Part shown: piece after piece, positions 52,534 to 61,160 of the stretch
Layout: each line of letters begins with the position of its first letter
How positions within the stretch are numbered: position 1 is the stretch's first letter
Assembly: GCF_013761005.1 (NCBI RefSeq)
Contig: NZ_JACDUS010000013.1
Location: 38,978-102,977, forward strand
DNA: 64,000 nt
From: Desulfosalsimonas propionicica
Lineage (GTDB): Bacteria; Desulfobacterota; Desulfobacteria; Desulfobacterales; Desulfosalsimonadaceae
Direction of reading: 5' to 3'
Position numbers and translations under genes: made by a program
Notes under the pieces: model-generated
What the model was told of the DNA's origin: nothing
What the model saw: only the letters and a program-made list of their open reading frames with translations
Database searches by the model: none

Positions 52534-53661
52534 ATGTTGAAGCAGTCGGATTTATACAGCCTGGCAGGAGTGTTCATGGCAGCCGGCCTGCTTTTGGGCC
52601 TGCCCCTGCTGGGGGCATGGATGTTTGTGGATGAGCCGCTGTGGATTTATTTTGATTTTCCGCCAGAACCCGGCCGGATTGATCATGCACCGTTTTCATG
52701 GCCCGTGTTCTGGGTTCTTGCCCTGTTGATTGCCGCCTGCCTGGCCCCTTTTGCTGTCCGGGGTTTGCGGGTGTTTTTGCAGGGCAGGCGGATCAATGCC
52801 AAAGCGCAGCCCCTGGAAGCGTTTCCGGCCTGGGGCCATGCCGGGATTGCAGTCGGCGCTGTGGCCTGGATTTTTTCCTGGACCCGGTTTTCATGGTTTG
52901 GCGCCTGGCAGCCTTATACTTTTCCGCTTCTCTGGCTGGGATACATCATAATCGTGAACGCGCTTTGCCAAAGACGCACCGGCGCATGCCGGATGCTGGC
53001 CCAGCCCCGTTTTTTTGCGCTGCTGTTTTTGGCAAGCGCTGTGTTCTGGTGGTTTTTTGAGTATTTAAACCGGTTTGTCCTAAACTGGTATTATGTGGAT
53101 GTGGACATGTTCGGCCCGGCGGGCTACATTTTTTACGCCACCATTTGTTTTTCCACTGTCCTGCCTGCTGTCTGGTCCACCGCGGACCTGATTGCATCAT
53201 ATCCTTTTTTCCGGCACGCCTTTGCTGATTTTATTCCGCTTCGCCCGCGGCATTCCGGACTTGCAGCCGGAACTTTGCTGACAGCGGCGGCGGCCGGTCT
53301 GTTTTTGCTCCCGGCTTACCCCAACTGGCTGTTTCCCCTGTTATGGGTTTCGCCCTTGCTCATCATTGTCTGCTTCCAGGCCATTGCCGGCCGGCCCCAC
53401 CTGTTTTCACCCGTTGCCCGGGGACAGTGGCAGCGGCTGGTCTGCTTTGCCACAGCCGCCCTGGTTTGTGGATTTTTCTGGGAAATGTGGAATTTTTACA
53501 GTCTGGCCCGCTGGGAGTACAGCATTCCTTTTGTCCACGGCTTTGAGGTGTTTGAGATGCCGCTGCCCGGTTATGCCGGTTATTTGCCGTTTGGCCTGGA
53601 ATGCGCGGCTGTGGGTGATATTGTGCAAAGGCAGGTCGCAACCCGCCGGCAGGGTAAATGA
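52534..53661 (+). CDS. multi-pass membrane protein of unknown function
   Basis: 375 residues from ATG 52534; the upstream in-frame extension lacks a ribosome site and is not hydrophobic. About nine membrane helices are visible, with aromatic-rich loops (WIYFDFPPEPGRIDHAPFSW, FEYLNRFVLNWYYVDVDMFGP) and a C-terminal FFWEMWNFYSLARWEYSIPFV and FEMPLPGYAGYLPFGLECAA. The conserved Trp/Tyr/Glu residues hint at a lipid or carotenoid-type enzyme, but no family is recognised. It is not obviously linked to the TetR unit or the ExeA-like gene on its sides. Confidence 0.75.
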   Translation: MLKQSDLYSLAGVFMAAGLLLGLPLLGAWMFVDEPLWIYFDFPPEPGRIDHAPFSWPVFWVLALLIAACLAPFAVRGLRVFLQGRRINAKAQPLEAFPAWGHAGIAVGAVAWIFSWTRFSWFGAWQPYTFPLLWLGYIIIVNALCQRRTGACRMLAQPRFFALLFLASAVFWWFFEYLNRFVLNWYYVDVDMFGPAGYIFYATICFSTVLPAVWSTADLIASYPFFRHAFADFIPLRPRHSGLAAGTLLTAAAAGLFLLPAYPNWLFPLLWVSPLLIIVCFQAIAGRPHLFSPVARGQWQRLVCFATAALVCGFFWEMWNFYSLARWEYSIPFVHGFEVFEMPLPGYAGYLPFGLECAAVGDIVQRQVATRRQGK

Positions 53662-53822
53662 TGTCCGGGGGGTTGCGTAAATTCCATTGGCAGATAGAGG
53701 CGGTCAGGAAAAATGTGGATGCGCACAGGTTGAAAAATTTGCAAACAAGCCCATTATTGGATAAACAGAAAATGGATGTTGTTGTGTTGTCAGCATAAAA
53801 CAAAAAGGAAGTTTTTGTCATT

Positions 53823-54848
53823 ATGTATCTTCAACATTATTCCCTTTCAAGAAAGCCGTTTGATATCAATACAGATCCGGATTTTCTCTGGTTCGGGGAA
53901 AAACACCGCGAAGCCCTTGCCACCCTCAGGTACGCCATTTTGGAAAGCAAGGGCTTTTTGCTGCTCACCGGTGATGTCGGGGTGGGCAAAACCACTGTGG
54001 TCAATGCATTGCTGGCAAACCTCGATGACAATGACCTGGCTGTTGCCATCCATGATCCGGACATGGAGCGGATGGATTTTTTCAATTACATTGCAAACGC
54101 TTTTGGGATGTCAAAGCAATTTGAAACCAAGGGCGCTTTTCTCATGGAGTTTACCGCGTTTTTAAACCGCTGCTACTACCAGGGCCGGCGGGTGGTGCTC
54201 ATCATTGATGAGTGCCAGTTAATCAGCGATGAACTGCTAAATGACCTGCGTCTGTTTTCAAATCTGGAAAAAAAGGGAAGAAAGCTCATCAACGTGTTTC
54301 TGGTCGGACAGCTCGAGTTGCGCGATATCCTGCTAAAGCCCGAAAACCGGGCCATCCGTCAGAGAATCACGGTCCATTACACCATTGATCCCCTGTCGGC
54401 GGCGGAAACGGAAAAATACATCCGCCATCGCCTCGCGGTGGCCGGCAGCACCCGCCATATTTTCACCAAAACCGCAATTCAGGAAATATACCGGTTTTCT
54501 GCAGGATATCCCCGCCTGATCAATATTATCGCCGACCGGGCGCTTCTGACCGGATTTATTCGTTCGGCCGATCAGATAAATAAAAAAATAGTCCTGGAAT
54601 GCGCCCAGGAACTCGATATCAAAGGCACTGCATGGTCCGCGGATCTGCCCCATGCCCCCAACCCGGCCGGCAATCCAGCCCCAACTGCCCCGACCGTGTC
54701 AGCCAAAACCGGGCGCCTGAATTTCAACTGGGTGGCCTATCCTCTGATTTTCATCTTAATTGTCTGGATCCTGCTGCTTTATTTCGGACAGGAGGGCCAG
54801 ACGGTGTTTGAGTCCATTCAAAACCAGCTCCGGGGGTTTCTTGGATAG
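53823..54848 (+). CDS. ExeA-like AAA ATPase of PEP-CTERM/exosortase type
   Basis: 341 residues. Start ATG 53823 gives the typical FSLSRKPF-like opening (YSLSRKPFDINTDPDFLW). The Walker A is LTGDVGVGKTT (about 48-58) and the Walker B is VVLIIDECQLIS. The AAA C-terminal part has YPRLINIIADRAL. A Pro-rich linker is followed by a single membrane helix at 300-318 (YPLIFILIVWILLLYF) and a short tail. ExeA-type ATPases occur in type II secretion and, next to PEP-CTERM genes, in exopolysaccharide export loci. The adjacent PEP-CTERM genes favour the latter; the exosortase is not in the window. Confidence 0.87.
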   Translation: MYLQHYSLSRKPFDINTDPDFLWFGEKHREALATLRYAILESKGFLLLTGDVGVGKTTVVNALLANLDDNDLAVAIHDPDMERMDFFNYIANAFGMSKQFETKGAFLMEFTAFLNRCYYQGRRVVLIIDECQLISDELLNDLRLFSNLEKKGRKLINVFLVGQLELRDILLKPENRAIRQRITVHYTIDPLSAAETEKYIRHRLAVAGSTRHIFTKTAIQEIYRFSAGYPRLINIIADRALLTGFIRSADQINKKIVLECAQELDIKGTAWSADLPHAPNPAGNPAPTAPTVSAKTGRLNFNWVAYPLIFILIVWILLLYFGQEGQTVFESIQNQLRGFLG

Positions 54849-54938
54849 GCGCTGTGCCGACGGCCCTTTTTGGGGCATGTGTTTTTGGCCCACCTCACCT
54901 GCCTTTTGGATTGCAGTATATACCCCGAAAAGCCAGGC

Positions 54939-55036
54939 GTTAGCAACCCAAGCTCAAAGCGAGGTGTTCAAGCTTGCCTGGGTGAGCTTTGGCTTGTTCG
55001 TAACCTGTGCACCGTACTGACGGTTGGGTTTGTAAC
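54939..55036 (+). other. possible structured element in the ExeA-PEP-CTERM gap
   Basis: In the 373-bp gap 54849-55221, GTTAGCAACCC (54939-54949) can pair with GGGTTTGTAAC (55026-55036), and AAGCTCAAAGC (54950-54960) with GCTTTGGCTT (54986-54995), with mismatches. No known RNA family is recognised and no gene is seen in the gap. Confidence 0.35.
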
Positions 55037-55150
55037 TGAACCGCACTATATGAAAATATAAGCTTTCGTTTGACCGGCACGTATAGCAAATTACAAGTTG
55101 TTCATTGGATGAAAAAAAGACATCTTGGACAGGAAAAAGCCAAGCGCCTG

Positions 55151-55191
55151 CAATGAAGCAGGGGTCCCTCCAGGGGCCCCCTGCTTCATTG
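55151..55191. terminator. strong hairpin downstream of the PEP-CTERM gene
   Basis: CAATGAAGCAGGGG 55151-55164 pairs with CCCCTGCTTCATTG 55178-55191. There is no clear T-run on either strand; it lies between the convergent ExeA-like and PEP-CTERM genes and probably acts as a terminator or 3' stabiliser. Confidence 0.55.
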
Positions 55192-55221
55192 TTAAAGATT
55201 TGATTGTGTAGCTTTGCGGGA

Positions 55222-56070
55222 TTAGCTCATAAACTTCTTCCTGAAACCTGCAACACCTGCCAATCCGGTCAAAAGAAGAATTGCAGTAGCAGGCTCGGGA
55301 ACCTGGTTCGGCGGCGTATCCCCGAAACTACCTCCCTGAAGAAAAACCCCCGAATCCAAAATAGAGTCCGAGGTATCAGCGATTGCCAGTTTTAAATGAT
55401 AGCTGTCTCCCGGGGTCAGGTTAGAAATCGAGGCTGTCAATACATCTGTAAAACCGTCATATTCAAAACTATAAGGATACGGAGTGTCCGCATTATCATT
55501 ATAATATGAGGAGTTTAGGCCGTTATTTACATTGTTTATGGCCACTGGTGTATCCGTTCCGGGGATCAAAGCAATATTTTCTCCCTCAAAAAAGAAGCCG
55601 AAAACATCATTAAATGATGAATTTACATATTCATTATATTCATCCGATCCAAATACATAGTTAAAAAAGGCGGAGTTCCCTGTAGTCAAGGAAAAATCAA
55701 ACTCGAGTATGGCGGCATCATTTGTTGAATTGGGAGATACCAGATTATTGAGATCGGTGTCGCCAGGCATATAATTAACTCCGGTTATAGAACCGCTGGT
55801 GTTAGAATTCCCATCTAGATTTGATGCAAAACCGCTTGTCAACAGTATTCCGCTATCAATTCCGATGCCGGCGGCAAGCCCGCCACTGAAATAACCAGAA
55901 GCATCCTCAGCGCCCGTATAAGTTGGGTTAGAGATTGTAATGCCTTCGCCTACAAGATTGTTTGCCAGGTTAGTAGCCGAGTCGAAGGCTGTAACACTCA
56001 TTGCAAAAGAGCTCGTGGACAAAAAAACTAACGAAAAAAAGACTGGGAAAAATAATAATTTTTTCATCAT
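55222..56070 (-). CDS. PEP-CTERM protein with choice-of-anchor-L-like domain
   Basis: 282 residues. A signal peptide covers 1-23 (LLFFPVFFSLVFLSTSSFA). Residues 25-250 are beta-rich with features of the choice-of-anchor L domain (ANNLVGEGITISNPTYTG, GIDSGILLTSG, FDFSLTTGNSAFFNYVFGSDEYNEYV, FEGENIALIPGTDTPVAINNVN). The C-terminal sorting signal is VPEPATAILLLTGLAGVAGFRKKF. Such proteins are cut and anchored by an exosortase and take part in biofilm or floc matrix. AAAGGA lies 5 nt before the first of two ATGs. Confidence 0.92.
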   Translation of the reverse strand: MMKKLLFFPVFFSLVFLSTSSFAMSVTAFDSATNLANNLVGEGITISNPTYTGAEDASGYFSGGLAAGIGIDSGILLTSGFASNLDGNSNTSGSITGVNYMPGDTDLNNLVSPNSTNDAAILEFDFSLTTGNSAFFNYVFGSDEYNEYVNSSFNDVFGFFFEGENIALIPGTDTPVAINNVNNGLNSSYYNDNADTPYPYSFEYDGFTDVLTASISNLTPGDSYHLKLAIADTSDSILDSGVFLQGGSFGDTPPNQVPEPATAILLLTGLAGVAGFRKKFMS

Positions 56071-56620
56071 AGGGTTCCTTTCATTTTTTTGTTGTTTTTT
56101 CTGAAACTTCCTTTTTTGCCTCGTTAACTCCTTTTTCTTCTTTCAGTATCACCCCCTTGCCATGTAAGAAAAATATTCTATACTTTCCTAAGCAAATATT
56201 ATGCCCGATACTAAAGCAGGGGCATTCATTTGCGTATATGCGCCAAATCCATTCAAGGGGTCGGGAAAATTTTTATCTATTTCAATTGGTTCAATCTAAG
56301 GCCAGGCATCTGTTAAACATCTATAGAAAGCCATCTTTTCTTCTTTGGCTCGGGGAAAAATTCCGGGAAACTGAACTTGGTTTCCGATTTTCAGGAAATG
56401 TTCTCAATGAGGTCATCTGAATAATTCGGTGACATGCCCATCCCATTTATGAGGTCCTGCAAAATTTGTTCTGTTAACAGATGGTTGTTCTGATTTAGAA
56501 ATAATGTGAAATACTTTGAAAAATTGGTGTAAAACTTGCAACAGGAAAATAGGGGCATGTGAGCCACTGGCAGGCTTGAAAAGAACAACTTTCTACATAA
56601 AGCGAGGATAGGGAAATGCC
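56071..56620. other. 550-bp AT-rich divergent region between two PEP-CTERM genes
   Basis: No convincing gene: short frames here have no ribosome site or family similarity. No clean sigma54 (GG-N10-GC) site was found; a TGGCGCATATACGCA string near 56230 is one base off that spacing. It probably holds both genes' promoters. Confidence 0.5.
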
Positions 56621-57250
56621 ATGAAACGCGCCGGACATTCATTAAAAATTATTGTTTCTGTAGTGCTTATGTTGCTGGGGGCTTATGGCTTTGCTTCAGC
56701 CGTTCCCATCTATGGAGAAGACGGCATTGAAAGCTTGGGTGCATTTGAGGGAGACTTCTCGTTTATGGCCGCAAGCAACACCAGCGCCACCATAGATGTA
56801 TCACTGACCAACACCTCGCCCGCGGATAATGGTGGTTATTTAACAGCATTTGCATTTTTTGTTCCTGTTGCAAGTTTTTCTGTGGAAGATAGCATTCTGG
56901 GAAATTTCGATCTGCTTGCGGGACCAGTTCAGGCTTCCCCCTATGCCGATTTCGATCTGGGCGCCTCTGCAAACACGACCTGGCTGGGGCAGGGTTCACC
57001 GAATGATGGGATCGGGGTAGGAGATACCGGCGTGTTTCAGTTCACTTTATCCGGAACAGGTTTTTTAGGCCTGACTGAGGATTCCTTCTTTAATGCAGGA
57101 GATCCCTGGTTTGCAGCCCGCTTTATGGGTTTTGAAGATGATGGAAGTGACAAGGTTCCGGCGCGGGTGCCGGAACCGGCGATTATGCTTCTTGTCGGGG
57201 TCGGGCTTGCAGGTATTGCAGCATACGGCAGGAAGCGGAAAAAATTTTAA
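56621..57250 (+). CDS. PEP-CTERM protein, small
   Basis: 209 residues. A signal helix at 8-27 (LKIIVSVVLMLLGAYGFASA) is followed by a beta-rich domain (GDFSFMAASNTSATIDVSLTNTSPADNGGYLTAFAFF...TLSGTGFLGLTEDSF), and the C-terminus is VPEPAIMLLVGVGLAGIAAYGRKR, the PEP-CTERM sorting signal. It is likely an extracellular matrix protein processed by an exosortase. A GCGAGG site lies before the ATG. The fold of the central domain resembles other PEP-CTERM proteins but I cannot assign a named domain. Confidence 0.9.
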   Translation: MKRAGHSLKIIVSVVLMLLGAYGFASAVPIYGEDGIESLGAFEGDFSFMAASNTSATIDVSLTNTSPADNGGYLTAFAFFVPVASFSVEDSILGNFDLLAGPVQASPYADFDLGASANTTWLGQGSPNDGIGVGDTGVFQFTLSGTGFLGLTEDSFFNAGDPWFAARFMGFEDDGSDKVPARVPEPAIMLLVGVGLAGIAAYGRKRKKF

Positions 57251-57275
57251 ACAAACTTCAAAAAAAGCTGATTTA

Positions 57276-57310
57276 TTCCGGAAAACCGGAGCTTTTTCGG
57301 TTTTCCGGAA
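57276..57310 (+). terminator. terminator-like hairpin after the second PEP-CTERM gene
   Basis: TTCCGGAAAACC 57276-57287 pairs with GGTTTTCCGGAA 57299-57310, followed by TTCTTT. Confidence 0.7.
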
Positions 57311-57642
57311 TTCTTTAAAATAATCCCCTGTTTGGCATTCAAGGCGAATGATTTCCGCTTTCTTTTCCGGCAAGCCAGAACTCAATGGCACAACATATTG
57401 TTCCACACAAAGAAGACCAGCCGCTGGCTGAGACAGAATTATCTGATTTTGTCTTTCTTCAGGCCAGCATTGCGTTCACCGATCCCACCTTCCGAGGCGT
57501 AAGCAGCCTCAACGGTGCAGTCCTTTCTTTTATACAGCATGGGGCCCTTGCCGGACAAAAGGCTTCTTCCGGTTGAAAAACAACCCATTCCATGACATAA
57601 AATAAAAAAAAAACCTCAACCCGGACAAATCAGACAAACGCC
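57311..57642. other. 332-bp gap without a convincing gene
   Basis: A 63-codon frame (57385-57576) lacks a ribosome site and family similarity and is not called. No repeat or promoter stood out. Confidence 0.5.
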
Positions 57643-58599
57643 TTGGCTTACGGTAAACAAATCATAAGATATGTCAGCCTGGCGGTTTTTACCGCCGGAA
57701 TCATCGGCATGTTCCTCCCGGCCCAGGAATCCGGGCACTCCGGGGCGGCAGGAACCCGCCTGATGATAGAAATCTGGATAACCGGCCACATCCTGGTTTT
57801 CTTTCTGGGCTGCTACCTGTTTTATTCGTTTAGCCCCGGCTTTAAAAACCGCCCGGCTGCCGCCCAGATCCTGCTTGTCCTGCTTGCCACCCTGGCCGCA
57901 AGCCTTGCAATAGAAGGCGCACATACATTGATCCCCGGCCGGTATCCGGCCATAAGGGACATGGCCGGCAATTTTGCCGGCACCCTTCTTTATCTTTCAT
58001 TTATCCACCGCCACTTTCCCGTCAAACTGCTCCCCCTGCATCTTGCTGCCATAGTCCTCACAGCAGTGCTTGTATACCCGGTTTTTATCTCCATCGCCGA
58101 CCGGGCCGTGGCAATCGCCAGATTCCCGGTGCTGGCCGACTTTGAAACTCCCATGGAAAAAACCCGCTTCAGGGGCGGCCGCAGCCTGCTTGAAATATCA
58201 GACAAGTACGTCTTCCAGGGCGACCACAGCCTGCGCATGGGTTTTACCACGCAGGTATATTCCACCCACGCGCTTACATACATACCCGGCAACTGGAAGG
58301 GATACTCCCGCATTCACGCCGCGCTCTACAATCCCGGCAAAAAACCGGTTAAACTCCATGTCCGCATCGAAGACCGCAAGCACGCCCGATCGGAAAACCA
58401 GCAGTACACGGACCGCTACAACAGCTCATTTGACCTGCCCCCGGGTAAATGGAAAACAATAAAAATTCCCCTGGAAGAAATTGAAAACGCCCCGAAAACC
58501 CGCAAAATGAACATGGAGCAGATCAGCAGCATCATGTTTTTCGTGGCCAGGCAGCCCGAACCCCTGACCCTCTACATCGACGATATCCGACTGCAATAA
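57643..58599 (+). CDS. VanZ-like membrane protein with C-terminal sugar-binding-like domain
   Basis: 318 residues. Four membrane helices lie in residues 8-150 (YVSLAVFTAGIIGMFLP, GHILVFFLGCYLFYSF, ILLVLLATLAASLAIEGAHTLIPGRYPAIRD), with the VanZ-type E-x-x-Q/H-x..PGR..D pattern. Residues 160-318 form a beta-sandwich like a carbohydrate-binding module (FETPMEKTRFRGG, ALYNPGKKPVKLHVRIEDRKH, WKTIKIPLEEIENAP, FVARQPEPLTLYIDDIRL). TTG 57643 is the only plausible start after the upstream stop; the ribosome site is poor. VanZ-CBM fusions occur in exopolysaccharide loci. Its last third is duplicated at 59527-59781. Confidence 0.85.
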   Translation: MAYGKQIIRYVSLAVFTAGIIGMFLPAQESGHSGAAGTRLMIEIWITGHILVFFLGCYLFYSFSPGFKNRPAAAQILLVLLATLAASLAIEGAHTLIPGRYPAIRDMAGNFAGTLLYLSFIHRHFPVKLLPLHLAAIVLTAVLVYPVFISIADRAVAIARFPVLADFETPMEKTRFRGGRSLLEISDKYVFQGDHSLRMGFTTQVYSTHALTYIPGNWKGYSRIHAALYNPGKKPVKLHVRIEDRKHARSENQQYTDRYNSSFDLPPGKWKTIKIPLEEIENAPKTRKMNMEQISSIMFFVARQPEPLTLYIDDIRLQ

Positions 58600-58627
58600 A
58601 TTTGACCCAAACAGGAAAACACTATAC
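58347..58627 (+). repeat. direct repeat, left copy (end of the VanZ-like gene)
   Basis: About 280 bp that recur at 59529-59808 at roughly 95 percent identity, judged by eye, including the stop codon and 25 bp beyond. The two copies flank the toxin-antitoxin pair. Confidence 0.93.
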
Positions 58628-58815
58628 CGAATTGACATTACAGCATCATGATACGGATCAAATACTTCAATTTTATTCAAATGTTAACTCGCAGAGCCGA
58701 ACCTGAAAAAGTGCAACACCTTTACCCGACCGGGCCGCCTTCGCATGAGATTCCGATTTGACATGTACACCCAGAAAGCGTACTTTAATGAAAGAACAAT
58801 AAAGGAACGGACACC

Positions 58816-59058
58816 ATGCAAAAAATCAACGTGAAAGAAGCTCGTCGAAATATCAGCCGCCTGCTGGACGAAATCAATGCCGGCGAAGAAATAATCCTCC
58901 TGAGGCGGGGAAAACCGGTCGCCCGTATGATGCAGGTTGAAAACGATCATAAAGAAGCGCTCCGGTTTCCGGATCGAACTTTGTTCCGCAGCAAACTGCC
59001 CCCTATGAAACAAAGCAGCGCATCTTTAATCCGGGATATACGGGATGAGCGGGGATAA
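58816..59058 (+). CDS. Phd/YefM-type antitoxin
   Basis: 80 residues. The N-terminus INVKEARRNISRLLDEINAGEEIILLRRGKPVARMM is the Phd/YefM DNA-binding and fold domain. The C-terminal half, with FPDRTLFRSKLPPMKQSSASLIRDIRDERG, would wrap around the toxin. It overlaps the PIN-domain toxin gene by 14 bp, the usual antitoxin-first order. The antitoxin normally represses the pair and neutralises the toxin. Confidence 0.9.
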   Translation: MQKINVKEARRNISRLLDEINAGEEIILLRRGKPVARMMQVENDHKEALRFPDRTLFRSKLPPMKQSSASLIRDIRDERG

Positions 59059-59479
59059 TATTTATTTGGACACAAGTGCCCTTCTCCCGTTCTATAGGGA
59101 AGAAAAGGCGAGTGAATCCATTCAGACCCTGTTAAATGGAATACAGCCCCCGGTTTTGCTAAGCGACCTCACCCGGGTGGAAATGGCATCTGCGATCGCA
59201 CGCTGGGTGCGTATGAAAGAAATCGCAGAACCGCAGGCAGCGCTAATTGAAAACACGTTTAACCAGGATATCCATTCAGGCCTTTACCTGGTCAAGTCAT
59301 TGATTGCAACACATTATCAGCAGGCGGAGAAATGGCTGTCAGCCAGAAAAACCGCACTCAGGTCCCTGGACGCACTGCATATTGCGTGCTGCTGGAGCTT
59401 CCATGCCCAATTAATTACCTGTGATCGTACCATGCATGAAGCCGCCGTCCTGTTAGGCTTGGAAAGCTCCTTGATTTGA
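59045..59479 (+). CDS. VapC-type PIN-domain toxin
   Basis: 144 residues. PIN ribonuclease acids are visible: D9 in IYLDTSALLPFY, the Glu in DLTRVEMASAIARW, the Asp in LRSLDALHIAC, and the Asp in LITCDRTMHEAA. It probably cleaves tRNA or rRNA when freed from the antitoxin. All catalytic residues are present, so the toxin looks intact. The pair sits between two copies of the VanZ-gene end. Confidence 0.92.
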   Translation: MSGDNIYLDTSALLPFYREEKASESIQTLLNGIQPPVLLSDLTRVEMASAIARWVRMKEIAEPQAALIENTFNQDIHSGLYLVKSLIATHYQQAEKWLSARKTALRSLDALHIACCWSFHAQLITCDRTMHEAAVLLGLESSLI

Positions 59480-59526
59480 ATTCCCAACAAAGCCTGCAGA
59501 ACCATACGACGAGTAATGGGGAAAAA

Positions 59527-59781
59527 CAGGTGAAACTCCATCTCCGGATCGAAGACCGCAAACACGCCCAATCAGAAAACCAGCAATACACGGACCGCTA
59601 CAACAGCTCATTTGACCTGCCCCCGGGTAAATGGAAAACAATAAAAATTCCCCTGGAAGAAATTGAAAACGCCCCGAAAACCCGCAAAATGAACATGGAG
59701 CAGATCAGCAGCATCATGTTTTTCGTGGCCAGGCAGCCCGAGCCCCTGACCCTCTACATCGACGATATCCGGCTGCAATAA
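59527..59781 (+). pseudogene. duplicated 3' fragment of the VanZ-like gene
   Basis: About 85 codons nearly identical to residues 235-318 of the VanZ-like protein (KLHLRIEDRKHAQSENQQYTD... to DDIRLQ-stop). It lacks the membrane part and any good start, though a TTG overlapping the toxin stop could start a 101-codon product. Confidence 0.85.
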
Positions 59782-59808
59782 ATTGACCCACACAGGAAAA
59801 CACGATAC
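59529..59808 (+). repeat. direct repeat, right copy
   Basis: Matches 58347-58627 with scattered substitutions and a one-base indel just after the stop codon (AAATTT versus AATT). It ends 24 bp before the acyltransferase gene. Confidence 0.93.
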
Positions 59809-59832
59809 AGGTATCAACAGAGGCTTGCCCGG

Positions 59833-60921
59833 ATGACACAGATTCAGATTGCTCCCATAACAACCACAGAGAACTGGCAGAAACTCGAATCCGGGTGGAA
59901 CACCCTTCTTGCCAGCTCTGCCGCCCCCTCTTTTTTTCTTACTTATGAATGGCTCAGGGCCTGGGAGGAGTGTTTCCTGTCATCCAACCAGCGTCTTTAC
60001 ATCCTTGCTTTTTATGAAAAGCAAAGCCTGGTTGCCGCAGCCCCTTTTTACCTTACACGAAAAAAAGCAGGGCCTCTTTGCTACAACGAGATCAAATTTC
60101 TCGGCGCCCCCCAGGCAGGCTCGGACTATCTGGATGTAATAATGAAAAAGGGCAGGGAAAAAACCGTTGCAGAGGCTTGCTACCAGTACCTGACAGGCCC
60201 GGCCGCACCCAAATGGGACACGCTGTCGCTGACCGATATTTTCGCCGGGTCATTGTTTCTGCTCCATTTCATCAACTGCATCCAACAGCAGGGCCAGTAT
60301 TTTAAAACCGCACCTTCGGCATTTTGCCCCGCAGCCGAAATCACCCCCGACTTTGACACGTATTTTGCAGAACTTTCAAAATGGCGGAAAAAAAAATTTC
60401 GGCAGGACCTGCGGGTCTTATACCGGGACCACAAGGCAGCACACCTGACATTTGAAGGAAAGCCGGCAGCAGACCATCTTTCTGCTTTTTTTGATTTTTA
60501 CAACCAAAAAAGCCCCTGGCCCGGCCAGGGGCCCCAAAAAATTCTGAACAAATATAGTGCGCTTTGCGGTGAGAACCCGCCGGTGCAGCTTGACATACTT
60601 GAAGCAGACGGGAAAATTGCGGCAGGGCTATTGCATCTGCGGTACAAAAAAAGCCTTTACATGTACCAGATGGCTGTTGACAGAGAGTTTAACCCCAGGC
60701 TCAGCCTGGGAAACCTGCTGGTGGGAATGTGTGTCAAAAACGCCGCTGAAGCGGGATATATAACCTACGACTTTCTAAAAGGCCACGAGGACTACAAATT
60801 TCACTGGGCAAACACGGGCCGCAGGACCCTGAAACTCCAGCTCTGGAACAAGCGTCCGGTTTCCAGGGCGCTTGCACTGGCAAACCTGGGGAAAAACGCT
60901 GGTAAAATTGTTTTGCGGTAA
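59833..60921 (+). CDS. FemAB/CelD-like acyltransferase (GNAT fold)
   Basis: 362 residues, matching the BioF2-like/CelD acetyltransferase proteins often found in exopolysaccharide and exosortase loci. The N-terminal motif SFFLTYEWLRAWEECF, then LVAAAPFYLTRKKAG, the central WRKKKFRQDLRVLYRD and the C-terminal AAGLLHLRYKKSLYMYQMAVDREFNPRLSLGNLLVGMCVKNA and YDFLKGHEDYKFHW are characteristic. It probably acylates a polymer or its precursor in the cytoplasm. An AGAGG site is 9 nt upstream. Without the inserted toxin cassette it would directly follow the VanZ-like gene. Confidence 0.85.
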   Translation: MTQIQIAPITTTENWQKLESGWNTLLASSAAPSFFLTYEWLRAWEECFLSSNQRLYILAFYEKQSLVAAAPFYLTRKKAGPLCYNEIKFLGAPQAGSDYLDVIMKKGREKTVAEACYQYLTGPAAPKWDTLSLTDIFAGSLFLLHFINCIQQQGQYFKTAPSAFCPAAEITPDFDTYFAELSKWRKKKFRQDLRVLYRDHKAAHLTFEGKPAADHLSAFFDFYNQKSPWPGQGPQKILNKYSALCGENPPVQLDILEADGKIAAGLLHLRYKKSLYMYQMAVDREFNPRLSLGNLLVGMCVKNAAEAGYITYDFLKGHEDYKFHWANTGRRTLKLQLWNKRPVSRALALANLGKNAGKIVLR

Positions 60922-61160
60922 TCCACAAGCATAGCTGTCCTATGATGCGGCGTACCTGGTTAAAATACCACACACATGTATATTTCTGTTAACACTCTAT
61001 CCATACGAATTTTTTCGTCTCTCTTTGCTGTGTCCCCAAATAAGGACCTTTCAGAATATTTGCTTTTTCGGCATTTAATTTGCAAGCCAATGAAAGCGCC
61101 TGATTTCCCGGCCTGCTGACAAGAGGTTAAAAAAGATAACACTAAGGAGGTTTCACAGAA

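Noticed and set aside
56071..56620. Sigma54 promoter or c-di-GMP riboswitch for the PEP-CTERM genes
   Set aside because: The nearest -24/-12-like string has wrong spacing, and no c-di-GMP riboswitch core was seen.
57385..57576. 63-codon open frame after the second PEP-CTERM gene
   Set aside because: No ribosome site, no family similarity and no membrane or signal feature.
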